64,000 nt of DNA from the NCBI RefSeq assembly GCF_002871945.2, contig NZ_CP126963.1:1116001-1180000 (forward strand), in the 5' to 3' direction. The notes beneath the pieces were generated by a model. It did no database searches, was not told the DNA's origin, and saw nothing but the letters and a program-made list of their open reading frames with translations. The stretch comes from Gleimia hominis (GTDB lineage: Bacteria > Actinomycetota > Actinomycetes > Actinomycetales > Actinomycetaceae). Of this stretch, positions 1 to 8,709 are shown one piece after another; the stretch's first letter is position 1; each line of letters starts with the position of its first letter. The position numbers and the translations under genes were made by a program.

Positions 1-1883
1 TCATTCACATCCAAATGCTGCGAATACGGGAACTGGTTCGACGTCGTGTACCCATCCACAATCCACACCAGCCGCTTCGGCGTCTTCGGATTCCCATCCG
101 TATCCACCACCGCCGGGTACGGCCGGCGATCCAACGTCAGGTACGGGGCAATCTTAGAAACCCGCAGCGCCGGATCACGATCGTACAGGATCTGCGACTT
201 CGGGTTGATCTGCGAGGCAAACAGAATATTCGTCTCTTGGAACTTAATGGCGTACAAGATCTTGTTCAAAATCGAGCCCACATTCGGACCCCCATCACCC
301 GAGAACGTGGTGGGCACCTGGTGTCCATCATGCTGCTCATCGGGGTAATCCAACTCCAACGGGTCGCTACCTTCGGGCGCCCCCACAATCGAATACTCCG
401 GGGATTCAGGTGAGAAGTAGACTCGCTGCTCGTACTTGCCCATATCGCCAGAAGATGGGATCCCTTCTTCCCACCACTGTGGCTCACCACGCGGCCCAAC
501 GCGGTTACCGTACGCGGCAACCACCCCGTAACCATGCGTGAAAATCGTGTGGTGGTTAACCCAGTTCTGCTCCCGGTCATCCAACCCATCGAGGTTCAAC
601 TCCCGAACCGCAATCACGGTATCGCGCTTTTCACCGTCAATCTCGTAGCGGTCCACGTTCAGCATGTCCTCAAACGTGTAGTACGAACGCGACTGCTTCA
701 ACTGCCGCACGGCGGGCGAAATAATATCCGGGTCAATGAGGCGGATCTGCTGAGTAGACTCCGCGTCCCCACGCAACTGCCCCGGTTCCGTATCCGTCCG
801 CGCCGCATACGTAGTGGAATCCACGTCATCAATCCCATACGCCTGCAACGTGGCGTCAATATTGCGCTGAATGTACGGAGCCTGCAACGCCCGTTCGTTC
901 GGTTTCACCTTGAACTGCTGAATCAACGCAGGGTAAGCCATCCCAAACACCAGTGCGGACACAACCGTCACCGCAACTCCCGCGGCCGGCAGGTGCCACG
1001 TCCCCCGGAAAGCTGCCACCAAGAACAGCACCGCAACCAGCACGGACGTGACCGCAAGGATCGTCTGTGCCGGCAGTTGCGCATGCACATCCGTGAACAT
1101 CGCGCCGTCGTTAGGCCGCCCCTCCGCCACCAGCAGAGCGTAGCGAGCCACCCAGTACCTCAACGCCACAATAAGCGACAAAATCGCAGCATTAATCCCC
1201 AGTTGCCGACGGGCCGGCACGGTCACCGAAAGTTTCGGCGTAAACGTAACTGCACCGTAGAGGTAATGCACAACTGCAACCGCAATCAAACTCACAACGA
1301 AGACGGTGGTGAGCAGCGACAGCAGCATCTGCACAATCGGCAAAGTGAACACGTAGAAAGAAAGGTCAAACCCGAACTGTGGATCTTTTTGTCCAAACGA
1401 CGTGCCGTTAATAAACATGAGGATCCGACGCCAGTCAACCGCCAACCCAAGGCCGGTGAACAGGCCGATAACCAGGGGAATCCCCCAAAAGATCACGCGC
1501 CGAGCCGGTTCAATTACCTGCTGGTACTCGCGCAGTGACGCCCCCACCCCACCGCGGGTGGACTGGGGTCGTTTGCGATAAGCCCACGTCATATTCACAC
1601 CCACGATCGTGGCAATACACGCCGTGGCCACCACCACAATCGCGGCTACTGATAACCATTTAGTCCACAGCACGCGCGCGGAACGGAGCTGGTTAAACCA
1701 CAGCACTTCCGTCCCCAGCGTGGAAGCTAAATACAGTAGCCCCGCCACCACCGCGAGAATCAGCAGGGTGAGTCGCAGTGGCGTGAGCCCCTTGCGTTTA
1801 CGGTTGCCACCACTGGGTTTACGCGGCCCAGAAGGTGGTCTCCCACCGGCTGGTGGACGTGGGAAAGACGAAAAAAATGTCAC
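1..1883 (-). CDS. UPF0182 family membrane protein (partial, 3' end off left edge)
   Basis: Large integral membrane protein of the UPF0182/COG1615 family (relative of M. tuberculosis Rv3193c); its biochemical role is not established. About 627 codons are present, while family members usually run 900-1000 residues, so the C-terminal third lies outside the window. The GTG at 1883 is preceded by AGAAAGG at a suitable distance. A Pro/Gly/Arg-rich cytoplasmic N-terminus is followed by a hydrophobic helix and the family phrase GTEVLWFNQL, then further membrane helices to roughly residue 330. A long hydrophilic, probably extracytoplasmic, part follows, containing YYTFEDMLNVDRYEID. It is transcribed away from the PPA1309 gene. 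The family call is firm; the function is open. Confidence 0.9.
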   Translation of the reverse strand, partial: MTFFSSFPRPPAGGRPPSGPRKPSGGNRKRKGLTPLRLTLLILAVVAGLLYLASTLGTEVLWFNQLRSARVLWTKWLSVAAIVVVATACIATIVGVNMTWAYRKRPQSTRGGVGASLREYQQVIEPARRVIFWGIPLVIGLFTGLGLAVDWRRILMFINGTSFGQKDPQFGFDLSFYVFTLPIVQMLLSLLTTVFVVSLIAVAVVHYLYGAVTFTPKLSVTVPARRQLGINAAILSLIVALRYWVARYALLVAEGRPNDGAMFTDVHAQLPAQTILAVTSVLVAVLFLVAAFRGTWHLPAAGVAVTVVSALVFGMAYPALIQQFKVKPNERALQAPYIQRNIDATLQAYGIDDVDSTTYAARTDTEPGQLRGDAESTQQIRLIDPDIISPAVRQLKQSRSYYTFEDMLNVDRYEIDGEKRDTVIAVRELNLDGLDDREQNWVNHHTIFTHGYGVVAAYGNRVGPRGEPQWWEEGIPSSGDMGKYEQRVYFSPESPEYSIVGAPEGSDPLELDYPDEQHDGHQVPTTFSGDGGPNVGSILNKILYAIKFQETNILFASQINPKSQILYDRDPALRVSKIAPYLTLDRRPYPAVVDTDGNPKTPKRLVWIVDGYTTSNQFPYSQHLDVN

Positions 1884-1973
1884 GTTAGACCTTTCTAACT
1901 TTGAGGTCTTGCACCTATACCGTTCTATTCTACCGATTGGCGCACCCAATGCTAAAGGGGTAACAATACGACC

Positions 1974-2618
1974 ATGGACGATAATCAACTAGGTGCTTCG
2001 AGCCCCGAAGAGGGCCTGACAGTTGCCGTAACAGAAATTGAACGTTCCGCCGCGCAACTGGGATGGGACCGTGCCAGCACGGTTTACGCCCTGGTGCCGA
2101 CCGGGGAACTACTTGAACTAGACGAACTCCCCGCAGACATGCGCAACCAGTTGGAGTCAACGTGGGATCACTCACCACACACGCTCACCGCCGTGATTCA
2201 AGAGGACCTGCCGGGAACGGATCTTGAAGAAACCCTCGCCCAACTAGGCTGGCCCGAATCCGTTTTGGGGGCCGCCGTGTGCACCGAGCGGGTAATGGTG
2301 CCACCTGAGGTGCAAGATTCCGCACCTGAGGACCCGCAGGAGGCCGTGGAGTATTTTGCGAACCACCCGGACCGCGACGAAGTGCGGATCGTCACCGGGG
2401 TGCTGCGTTCTGGGGAGAGCTGGTGTGCGGTACGCACCCGTTCGCACGATGAGGACGACGAAGTTGCCCAGGGCATGAACCTGGTGCCCGGCCTGGTAGA
2501 CGCCCTACTCGCCACGTTCGCTCCCGCGCAGGCCCGGGACGTGCCTGCCGCCGGCGGGTGTGGCTGTGGTTCCGGCGGCGGTGGCTGCGGCTGCGGTTCG
2601 GGTGGCTGCGGCTGCTAG
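1974..2618 (+). CDS. PPA1309 family protein with Cys-Gly-rich C-terminal tail
   Basis: A 214-residue cytosolic protein of the actinobacterial PPA1309 family, of unknown function, often found between UPF0182 and PDZ-protease genes as it is here. The acidic body carries the family-like phrases AQLGWDRASTVYALVPT and MNLVPGLVDALLATFAP. The last 22 or so residues consist almost only of Gly, Cys and Ser and contain three C-G-C triplets, giving six cysteines where the rest of the protein has one. At the DNA level the tail contains an exact 15-bp direct repeat (2580-2594 and 2601-2615) ending at the stop codon. The tail could bind metal or simply be a repeat expansion; nothing in the sequence decides this. 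The ATG at 1974 has a distant purine-rich AAAGGGG 13 bases upstream. Confidence 0.85.
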   Translation: MDDNQLGASSPEEGLTVAVTEIERSAAQLGWDRASTVYALVPTGELLELDELPADMRNQLESTWDHSPHTLTAVIQEDLPGTDLEETLAQLGWPESVLGAAVCTERVMVPPEVQDSAPEDPQEAVEYFANHPDRDEVRIVTGVLRSGESWCAVRTRSHDEDDEVAQGMNLVPGLVDALLATFAPAQARDVPAAGGCGCGSGGGGCGCGSGGCGC

Positions 2619-2698
2619 AACTACACCTCTAGGGAAGAACGATCCACGCTACGGCGAGCGCGACGCTGTACCTAGCTGCCTCGCCGCGAATCAGTTTC

Positions 2699-3892
2699 CT
2701 ACCGGGCGCACTGCGGGTGACCCGCAACGTCACCGGTACGGATCTTAGCGACCGCATCCACAGCCTCATCCAACGTGGAAACAGGCCAAACTTGTAGGCC
2801 GTCCGGCACGTTCCCAACTACTTCATCGCAGTTGGATCGCGGCGCTAAAAACCATTGGGCACCATCGGCGCGGGACCCGTACATTTTCTGTACGATCCCG
2901 CCAATCGGCCCCACCTCACCCGCGTAGGAGATCGTGCCGGTACCAGCCACCACGTGGTCCCCCACCATTTTTCCGCCCGTCAACCGGTCAATGATGCCGA
3001 GGGCAAACATGGTCCCAGCGGAGGGGCCACCCACTTTTTCCAAATGAATCTTCACTGGGAACGGAAGTTTCACATCCGCCGTGAGGTACATGCCGAACTT
3101 TGAGCCCACAAAGTCGGACGGCACATTGTCGGGCTTATAAGTTTCAATCCGCACATCCTTAGTTTTTCCGTTTCGCAACACGTGCATAGTTACGGTTTGC
3201 CCGGGTTTTAGTTCGCGATTTAGTTGGAATGGCACGGACGCGCGGTTAACCGGGTGACGCACCCCATCTGGTGTGGTGATTGCTTGGAGCACGTCTCCGT
3301 CCTCCACTTTGCCCTCCGACTTGGTGCCCGCAACCGGCCCGCGGATGGTGATTTTTGCAGGCACGTCGTACCCCAGGTATTCCAGCGCTGCGGCTGCCGC
3401 TGTGGACTGGGAGTTCACCATCTGCGCTTTCGCTAGTTCTTCTACCTGCTGTTGCGTAATGTCGCTCGGGTAGATTTCGGAAACGGGGGTAACGGTTTCT
3501 TTGGGCGACAACCACCCCCACAGCACTTCCGCGGCCGTTACGTGCTGGCCGGGTCCGCCGTGTGAAGACACTGTCACCATGCGTAGTTGTCCATTTGATT
3601 TTGGCGCGACATTTTTAGTTTGCAGTTCGATCATGGGGACATTATCGCGTGAGGCGAGCACGTCGAACGTGGGGCCGGGCGATTCCACAACGTACGGCAT
3701 GGGGATCGCAACCCCAAGGACGACAACGAGGAACACTATTGCCGTGGCGATGAGTGCGCCGCGCCACCTACGCAGAAACGATTGGCGTGGGGCTTGGTTG
3801 GGCAGGCGGTTAGCGGTTAGCGAATTTGCTGCGTCAGATTCGCCGGCAGTTCCCTCTGTTGAGGCTGATTGTAAAGGTTCTTCCGTGTGCAC
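2699..3892 (-). CDS. PDZ domain-containing S16 (Lon-type) membrane protease
   Basis: A 397-residue membrane-anchored protease of the YlbL / Rv3194c type. An acidic cytoplasmic N-terminus is followed by a single transmembrane helix (about residues 45-63), an extracytoplasmic PDZ domain (around VEDGDVLQAITTPDGVRHP) and a C-terminal Lon-type protease domain. The catalytic Ser lies in GGPSAGTMFAL and the partner Lys in GGIVQKMYGSRADGA. The GTG at 3892 was preferred over an in-frame ATG at 4039 because AGGGGAG lies just upstream and the extra 49 residues look unrelated and would overlap the divergent gene at 3954. It converges on the PPA1309 gene. The substrate is unknown; homologues are thought to process envelope proteins. 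Confidence 0.92.
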   Translation of the reverse strand: MHTEEPLQSASTEGTAGESDAANSLTANRLPNQAPRQSFLRRWRGALIATAIVFLVVVLGVAIPMPYVVESPGPTFDVLASRDNVPMIELQTKNVAPKSNGQLRMVTVSSHGGPGQHVTAAEVLWGWLSPKETVTPVSEIYPSDITQQQVEELAKAQMVNSQSTAAAAALEYLGYDVPAKITIRGPVAGTKSEGKVEDGDVLQAITTPDGVRHPVNRASVPFQLNRELKPGQTVTMHVLRNGKTKDVRIETYKPDNVPSDFVGSKFGMYLTADVKLPFPVKIHLEKVGGPSAGTMFALGIIDRLTGGKMVGDHVVAGTGTISYAGEVGPIGGIVQKMYGSRADGAQWFLAPRSNCDEVVGNVPDGLQVWPVSTLDEAVDAVAKIRTGDVAGHPQCAR

Positions 3893-3953
3893 TCCCCTAT
3901 TGTCGGACAGTTCTACTTCCCGCGCCAAGGTGCAACACGGTAGTTTAGAGGTT

Positions 3954-5408
3954 ATGAGTGAAAATAAGCAGCCTGAATGGGAACAAATGCTCCGCGAACT
4001 GCTCGGTGACGCGGCAGCTGATGAACTGTTGGCGTCCATGCGGGCTCAGGGGATTGATCCGACACAGATGTCGGGCGCGGTTATCCCCACGGATCCGGCC
4101 CAGATGCAGCAGATGATGTCGCAGTTCAAGTACTTCATGAGCACCGACAGTGGCCCGGTTAACTGGAAGATGGCGCACGAGATTGCGCGGCAGAAAGCGT
4201 GGGGTGAAGGGGATCCACAAATCAACTCCGCACAAGGCGAGCAAGTGCGGCAGAGCTTACAGATCGCAGACTTGTGGTTGGATGCGGTAACCACCGTGGA
4301 GCCGACCAAGAGTGAGCGCCACGCGTGGCGGCGCAGCGATTGGTTGGATGAGTCGCTCGAGACCCTCAAGCAAATGGTGGAACCGGTGGCGTCAAATCTG
4401 GCGAACGCGCTGACGCAAACGTTGCACGATCAGATGGATCAAATGTCGAACGCGGGAATGGCGGATTTGCCTGAGGGACTGGCTTCTTTGATGGGCCAGG
4501 CTGGGCCGATGATTGAGAAAATGTCGGCAGCCGTGTTTGGTTCCCAAGTGGGGAAAGCGCTGGGTGAACTTTCGCACGCCGCGTTGGGCGCCACGGACGT
4601 GGGGGTGCCCGGCCGCAGCGGCTGCACGGCGCTGGTGGTTCCGAACGTGGATGGGTTCGCGGACGAGTTCGACATTCCAACCGATGAGGTCCGCCAGTTC
4701 CTCGCGCTGCGAGAAGATGCGCACGCGCGCCTGTTCGCTTCCGTCCCCTGGTTGCGCGTTGAAATCCTGGGGGCAGTGCGCAAATACGCCAGTGAGATCA
4801 CGATTGATGAAGAAGCGATGCGGGACGCCGCTATGTCAGTTAACCCCACTAACCCCGATGAGTTAGAGATCGCGATGAGCACGAACCTGTTCGCCGGGCA
4901 GCGTTCGGATAAGCAGAACGAGGCGCTGGAGCACTTAGAGACCCTGCTGGCCCTCGTGGAAGGTTGGGTGGAAACCGTAACGCATGAGGCCGCGCGTCCG
5001 TACCTACCGCACGTGGACCAGTTGCGGGAGATTATGCGGCGGCGTCGCATTGACGGGTCCCCTGCGGAACAGATTCTGGGGGAACTAATCGGCCTGCAGA
5101 TGCGCCCCCGCCAGGCGCGTAACGCAGCGATCTTGTGGCAGCACGTGGCCGAAAAGGAAGGGAAAGAAGCGCGGGATGCACTGTGGCAGCATCCGGATAT
5201 GGCCCCGACTGCAAAAGACCTGGAGGAACCCACCGCGTTCTTGGATCGGCGCGAGCAGCGCAATGCGGAAGATCAAGAGATCGATGACGCGCTCAATCAG
5301 CTGCTGGAAGGCACATTGGGGTGGGCTGAGGGGCTGCAGCCCGGGCAGGATTCTGAGGGGGATGCGAAACAGGATCCGCATCCACCCAGCGATTCTGACG
5401 ACGAGTAG
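3954..5408 (+). CDS. Zinc-dependent metalloprotease-like protein (DUF2342 / TIGR03624)
   Basis: A 484-residue protein of the DUF2342 putative hydrolase family, matching the position of Rv3195 in M. tuberculosis. The N-terminus (MLRELLGDAAADELL) and the central block FLALREDAHARLFASVPWL are family hallmarks. The place where a zincin HExxH would sit reads L-R-E-D-A-H (about residues 252-257), so the first His is replaced by Arg; as I recall this is common in this subfamily. The C-terminal 60 residues are acidic and low-complexity. The ATG at 3954 has AGAGG just upstream; a longer reading frame back to 3501 only shadows the opposite-strand protease gene. No signal peptide is seen. Enzymatic activity is inferred from family naming only. 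Confidence 0.85.
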   Translation: MSENKQPEWEQMLRELLGDAAADELLASMRAQGIDPTQMSGAVIPTDPAQMQQMMSQFKYFMSTDSGPVNWKMAHEIARQKAWGEGDPQINSAQGEQVRQSLQIADLWLDAVTTVEPTKSERHAWRRSDWLDESLETLKQMVEPVASNLANALTQTLHDQMDQMSNAGMADLPEGLASLMGQAGPMIEKMSAAVFGSQVGKALGELSHAALGATDVGVPGRSGCTALVVPNVDGFADEFDIPTDEVRQFLALREDAHARLFASVPWLRVEILGAVRKYASEITIDEEAMRDAAMSVNPTNPDELEIAMSTNLFAGQRSDKQNEALEHLETLLALVEGWVETVTHEAARPYLPHVDQLREIMRRRRIDGSPAEQILGELIGLQMRPRQARNAAILWQHVAEKEGKEARDALWQHPDMAPTAKDLEEPTAFLDRREQRNAEDQEIDDALNQLLEGTLGWAEGLQPGQDSEGDAKQDPHPPSDSDDE

Positions 5409-5416
5409 TTTTCCAC

Positions 5417-5437
5417 AGCTCTTGGGGAGCTCTTTTG
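5417..5437 (+). terminator. Short stem-loop after the metalloprotease-like gene
   Basis: AGCTC-TTGGG-GAGCT followed by CTTTT, nine bases past the stop codon. It is a weak intrinsic-terminator candidate because the stem is only five base pairs. Confidence 0.35.
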
Positions 5438-5514
5438 GGCAGCGCGCAGATTTGGCACAGTAGAAGTTGTCTAACCAACCTGCGTAATCTGACTGTTTTA
5501 CCTTAGGAGCCCAC

Positions 5515-6474
5515 ATGCAGTTGCGCCCCGGGATTCCCGTGTTTACCCGCCCCGATGGGGAAGTTCAATTTGGGATTAACTCTCGCCTTAACTTCACGGG
5601 ATTAACCGAGAAGGAACGGGATATTCTGCTGGACTTGCGCACTGAACGCTCCCCCGCTGGGTTCGCTGCGCGCGCCAAACGGCTGGGAATTGATGCGGAA
5701 CGTTTAGAATCGTTGCGCTCGCGCCTGCACAATGCTGGTTTGCTGCGCATTGATGAGGTACCGAGCCCGTCTGAGGAGGGCGCGCGTTTGCAACGCGACG
5801 TTGGCACAGACCGGGCCTTGGGGGCGCGATCTGCTTTTGCCGTGCAGTTATACCTACAGCCGTCGCAGTCAAGGCGCGAAACCGTTGCACTGCGTGGTTT
5901 TCTGGAGGGGTTGCGCTATGACTTACGCGCCGCTGGGATCGGGCAGGTGGGCCTGGAGATTCCCGGGTTCCCACTGAGTGCCCTGGGTGAACTTGCAGGT
6001 TCGTCAGACGCCCCTACCGAGACTGAACGAGAGCGCGGGGCGGCGAAGTGGGACCGGGTGTACGCGCCAGATTTTGTGATTGCCTTCTTCGCGCACGCGG
6101 CGTCTGCATGCAACTGGAAACCACCCGTGGTCCCCCACCTGTTGGTGGTCTTCCAATCGGAAGGCGTAGAAGTGGGCCCCCTGGTGGAGCCCGACCGCGG
6201 GCCCTGCTTGAAATGTATTGACGCTTACTGCACGTCGGTAGATTCCGCTTGGCCGCAGCTATTACTGCAAATTAGCGCGCAGCCATTCCCCAGTCCGGGA
6301 GCACAGTTAGAGGCAATCACCCGCATTGTAGTGACCCGCGCGTGCACGGACGCGATTGATGGTGGTGGGCTTGCCCCGGGGCAAGTTCGGTTTCTGCGTC
6401 GCGACCTGCTGTGGGAAGTATTCGCCTGGCCCGCTAACCCCGATTGCGAATGCGCCCAAACCCTAGTGTCCTAA
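5515..6474 (+). CDS. TOMM cyclodehydratase-like protein (RiPP-type, orphan)
   Basis: A 319-residue protein resembling the bacteriocin/TOMM cyclodehydratase N-terminal (leader-binding, E1-like) proteins, and occupying the position of Rv3196 in the mycobacterial block. The N-terminal 80 residues look like a winged-helix/leader-binding region (LTEKERDILLDLRTE). The C-terminal half has GPCLKCIDAYCTSVDSAWP and ends near PDCECAQ, giving a CxxC plus CxC set typical of the structural zinc in these proteins. No YcaO, dehydrogenase or precursor-peptide gene is visible nearby. The ATG at 5515 has TAGGAG six bases upstream. It may be a housekeeping actinobacterial relative and not a biosynthetic enzyme. 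Confidence 0.7.
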   Translation: MQLRPGIPVFTRPDGEVQFGINSRLNFTGLTEKERDILLDLRTERSPAGFAARAKRLGIDAERLESLRSRLHNAGLLRIDEVPSPSEEGARLQRDVGTDRALGARSAFAVQLYLQPSQSRRETVALRGFLEGLRYDLRAAGIGQVGLEIPGFPLSALGELAGSSDAPTETERERGAAKWDRVYAPDFVIAFFAHAASACNWKPPVVPHLLVVFQSEGVEVGPLVEPDRGPCLKCIDAYCTSVDSAWPQLLLQISAQPFPSPGAQLEAITRIVVTRACTDAIDGGGLAPGQVRFLRRDLLWEVFAWPANPDCECAQTLVS

Positions 6475-6487
6475 CGCCCCTGTCATA

Positions 6488-6595
6488 GTGTTCGGATCGA
6501 TCCGGCCGGTCTTAGCGCTCCGGTTCAGCCGGACCATCCGGGTGTTCGGATAGATACGGCCGGTCTTAAGGTTCGGATTCGGCTGCGGTTTCGCG
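6488..6595. repeat. 54-bp imperfect tandem duplication over the uvrD2 stop codon
   Basis: Two 54-bp units start at 6488 and 6542. Their first 27 bases differ at only two positions and include the TTA that forms the uvrD2 stop on the minus strand. The remaining half, covering the last uvrD2 codons in unit 2, is more diverged. Unit 1 retains a TAA in the same reading frame as the real stop. Confidence 0.85.
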
Positions 6596-8575
6596 GATTA
6601 CGGCGAGCACGTCACCACCGTACCGGTCTAGTTTCGTCGCCCCCACCCCTCGGACAGTTCCCAGTTGAGTCATGGTTTTCGGCTTCACAACCGCAATCTC
6701 GATCAGCACCTTGTCGGTGAACACCTTGAAGGCGGGCACGGACCGGATTTTAGCTACCATGAGGCGCCACTGCCGCAAAGCGTCAAACACGCGTTTCGCA
6801 TCGGCGGGTAATTCTTCTATCTCTTCGCGTTTGCGTTGCCGCCGCGGTTTCGACCGCGTCTTAGTGTGCGCATTCGGCCACACGTGCTCCAAGAATCGGG
6901 ACGGCTTCTGATTCGCAGCCCGCCCCTGGCCACGAGCCCGAGAGTAAGAAATCACCAGTTGGTCGCGGGCACGGGTGACACCCACGTAAAGCAGGCGCCG
7001 CTCCTCCTCAAGTGCATCCGCAGATTTGGCGTACGTAATTGGAATCAACCCCTCACACACCCCGGTTAGGAACACGTGATCCCATTCCAGCCCCTTCGCC
7101 GCATGAAGCGAACACAGCGTTACCGACGAAATCTGGGGGGCCGTCTGGGTCTGCTGCCGATCTTGCATTTCCGCTGCGAACTGCGTAAGCGACAGCTCTG
7201 CCCGATCGTGTGCCAAACTCACCAGGGCATCGAGGTTATCCCACTTCTCTCGCACCGCCCCGTGAGTCTGCGGCGGTTTCGCACTCCACCCCAGATCAGA
7301 GGCAATATCTTCCACAATCTGCACCACGGGCGCGTCTTCTGCATCACCGGTGGTGCGGGCAATTTGGCGCAGCAGCACAATTGCCTTCTTAATTTCGTCA
7401 CGGTCAAAAAACTGTTTCCCACCGCGCAGTTGGAAAGGAACTTGCGCGTCCGCGAGCGCTTCCTCAAACGCTTCTGACTGCGCGTTTGTGCGAAACAGGA
7501 TGGCGATGTCTTGAGCGGCCACCCCGGTTTCGAGGAGACCTTTGATCTGCCGGGCAACGCCGCGAGCTTCCGCGGTCACGTCGTCGAACGTGTTGAATGC
7601 CACGGCTTTGCCGGATTTTCGTTGAGACTCCAGTTTCACCGCCCCATCGGGCAGTGCGCCGCGCCGCCCCCGCAGCACAGAGTTCGCCATAGAGACAATC
7701 TGTGGCGTGGATCTGTAGTTACGGTAAAGTTCCACGCGGCGCGCGCCGGGATGGTCTTTTTCAAAGTGCACGAGGTACCTTGGACTCGCCCCAGTAAACG
7801 AGTAGATCGTTTGCGCGACGTCACCGACCACGCAGATGTCGTGGCGGCCTCCGAGCCACAGGTTCAACAGTTCGTGTTGAAGTTTAGATACGTCTTGGAA
7901 CTCGTCGACCACAAAATGCTGATACTGTGCCCGGACGGTGCGGGCAGCCCATTCGCTATCTTGCAAGATTCCGACCATTAGCAGCAGGACGTCCTCAAAG
8001 TCAATAACTCCCTGCTCGTTTTTGGCGTCTTCGTACACGGTGAGCAGGTCCGCCACTGTCGTTGCATCCAGGTCGGCGGGTGGTTCCCGGCGGTGGCGGG
8101 TAAGCTGCTGTGCGTACTGGGCGGGGCTTATCATCGAGACTTTTGCCCATTCGATTTCCGCAGCAATGTCGCGCACCGATACTTTATCTACCCTTATCCC
8201 TAGGCGCGCTGCTGCAGACGCCACTATCTGAGCTTTGTGTTCCATTATCCTCGGAAGGTTCCCGCCAATGGTTTGGGGCCAGAAGTACCGAAGTTGCCGC
8301 AGCGCGGCGGAGTGGAACGTGCGGGCTTGCGCCCCACCCACTCCGAGTGTGCGCAGGCGAGCACGCATTTCGGTGGCGGCACGGGTGGTGAATGTGACCG
8401 CGAGGACGGAGTGGGGGTCGAACGCCCCGGTTGCAACGCCATAAGCCACGCGGTACGTGATCGCCCGGGTTTTCCCCGTGCCCGCGCCCGCGAGAACCGA
8501 CAGGGGGCCAGTTACTTGCTGGGCCACCGCCCTTTGCTGATCGTCGAGGGCTTCCAGCAGCTGCTGTGCTTCCAC
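6566..8575 (-). CDS. uvrD2: ATP-dependent DNA helicase UvrD2 (SF1A, HRDC-type)
   Basis: A 669-residue 3'-5' SF1A helicase for DNA repair or restart. Walker A GAGTGKTRA lies near residue 30; VDEFQDVSKLQHEL is motif II, and TLCSLHAAKGLEWDHVFL and VGVTRARDQL are motifs V-VI. The last 80 or so residues form an HRDC domain (VFDALRQWR... to TVRGVGATKLDRYG). Mycobacterial UvrD2 joins HRDC to the helicase core by a tetracysteine motif; here the linker (KTRSKPRRQRKREE) has no cysteine. The start was set to GTG 8575 because AAGGAG overlaps the GTG at 8581 but sits five bases before 8575. It is followed upstream on the same strand by nudC, as in M. tuberculosis. Confidence 0.93.
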   Translation of the reverse strand: MEAQQLLEALDDQQRAVAQQVTGPLSVLAGAGTGKTRAITYRVAYGVATGAFDPHSVLAVTFTTRAATEMRARLRTLGVGGAQARTFHSAALRQLRYFWPQTIGGNLPRIMEHKAQIVASAAARLGIRVDKVSVRDIAAEIEWAKVSMISPAQYAQQLTRHRREPPADLDATTVADLLTVYEDAKNEQGVIDFEDVLLLMVGILQDSEWAARTVRAQYQHFVVDEFQDVSKLQHELLNLWLGGRHDICVVGDVAQTIYSFTGASPRYLVHFEKDHPGARRVELYRNYRSTPQIVSMANSVLRGRRGALPDGAVKLESQRKSGKAVAFNTFDDVTAEARGVARQIKGLLETGVAAQDIAILFRTNAQSEAFEEALADAQVPFQLRGGKQFFDRDEIKKAIVLLRQIARTTGDAEDAPVVQIVEDIASDLGWSAKPPQTHGAVREKWDNLDALVSLAHDRAELSLTQFAAEMQDRQQTQTAPQISSVTLCSLHAAKGLEWDHVFLTGVCEGLIPITYAKSADALEEERRLLYVGVTRARDQLVISYSRARGQGRAANQKPSRFLEHVWPNAHTKTRSKPRRQRKREEIEELPADAKRVFDALRQWRLMVAKIRSVPAFKVFTDKVLIEIAVVKPKTMTQLGTVRGVGATKLDRYGGDVLAVIRETAAESEP

Positions 8576-8709
8576 TTCCACTCCTTTTCAAATGCTGCTC
8601 GAGCGATGGTGTTCAAAACTTAGCGCCAACCAATACTATGGCACGGCCCCTTGCACGGATGAGCATCGAGGTAGCGCACGCCTTACAGGCCGCGTGTAGC
8701 AGGCCAAGA

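Noticed and set aside
534..1538. 334-codon plus-strand open frame rich in Arg, His and Gln
   Set aside because: Lies antisense within the UPF0182 gene; low-complexity composition is typical of a shadow frame, with no ribosome binding site or family match.
4439..5263. 274-codon minus-strand frame, Ser/Arg/Cys-rich
   Set aside because: Antisense shadow of the metalloprotease-like gene; composition has no protein character.
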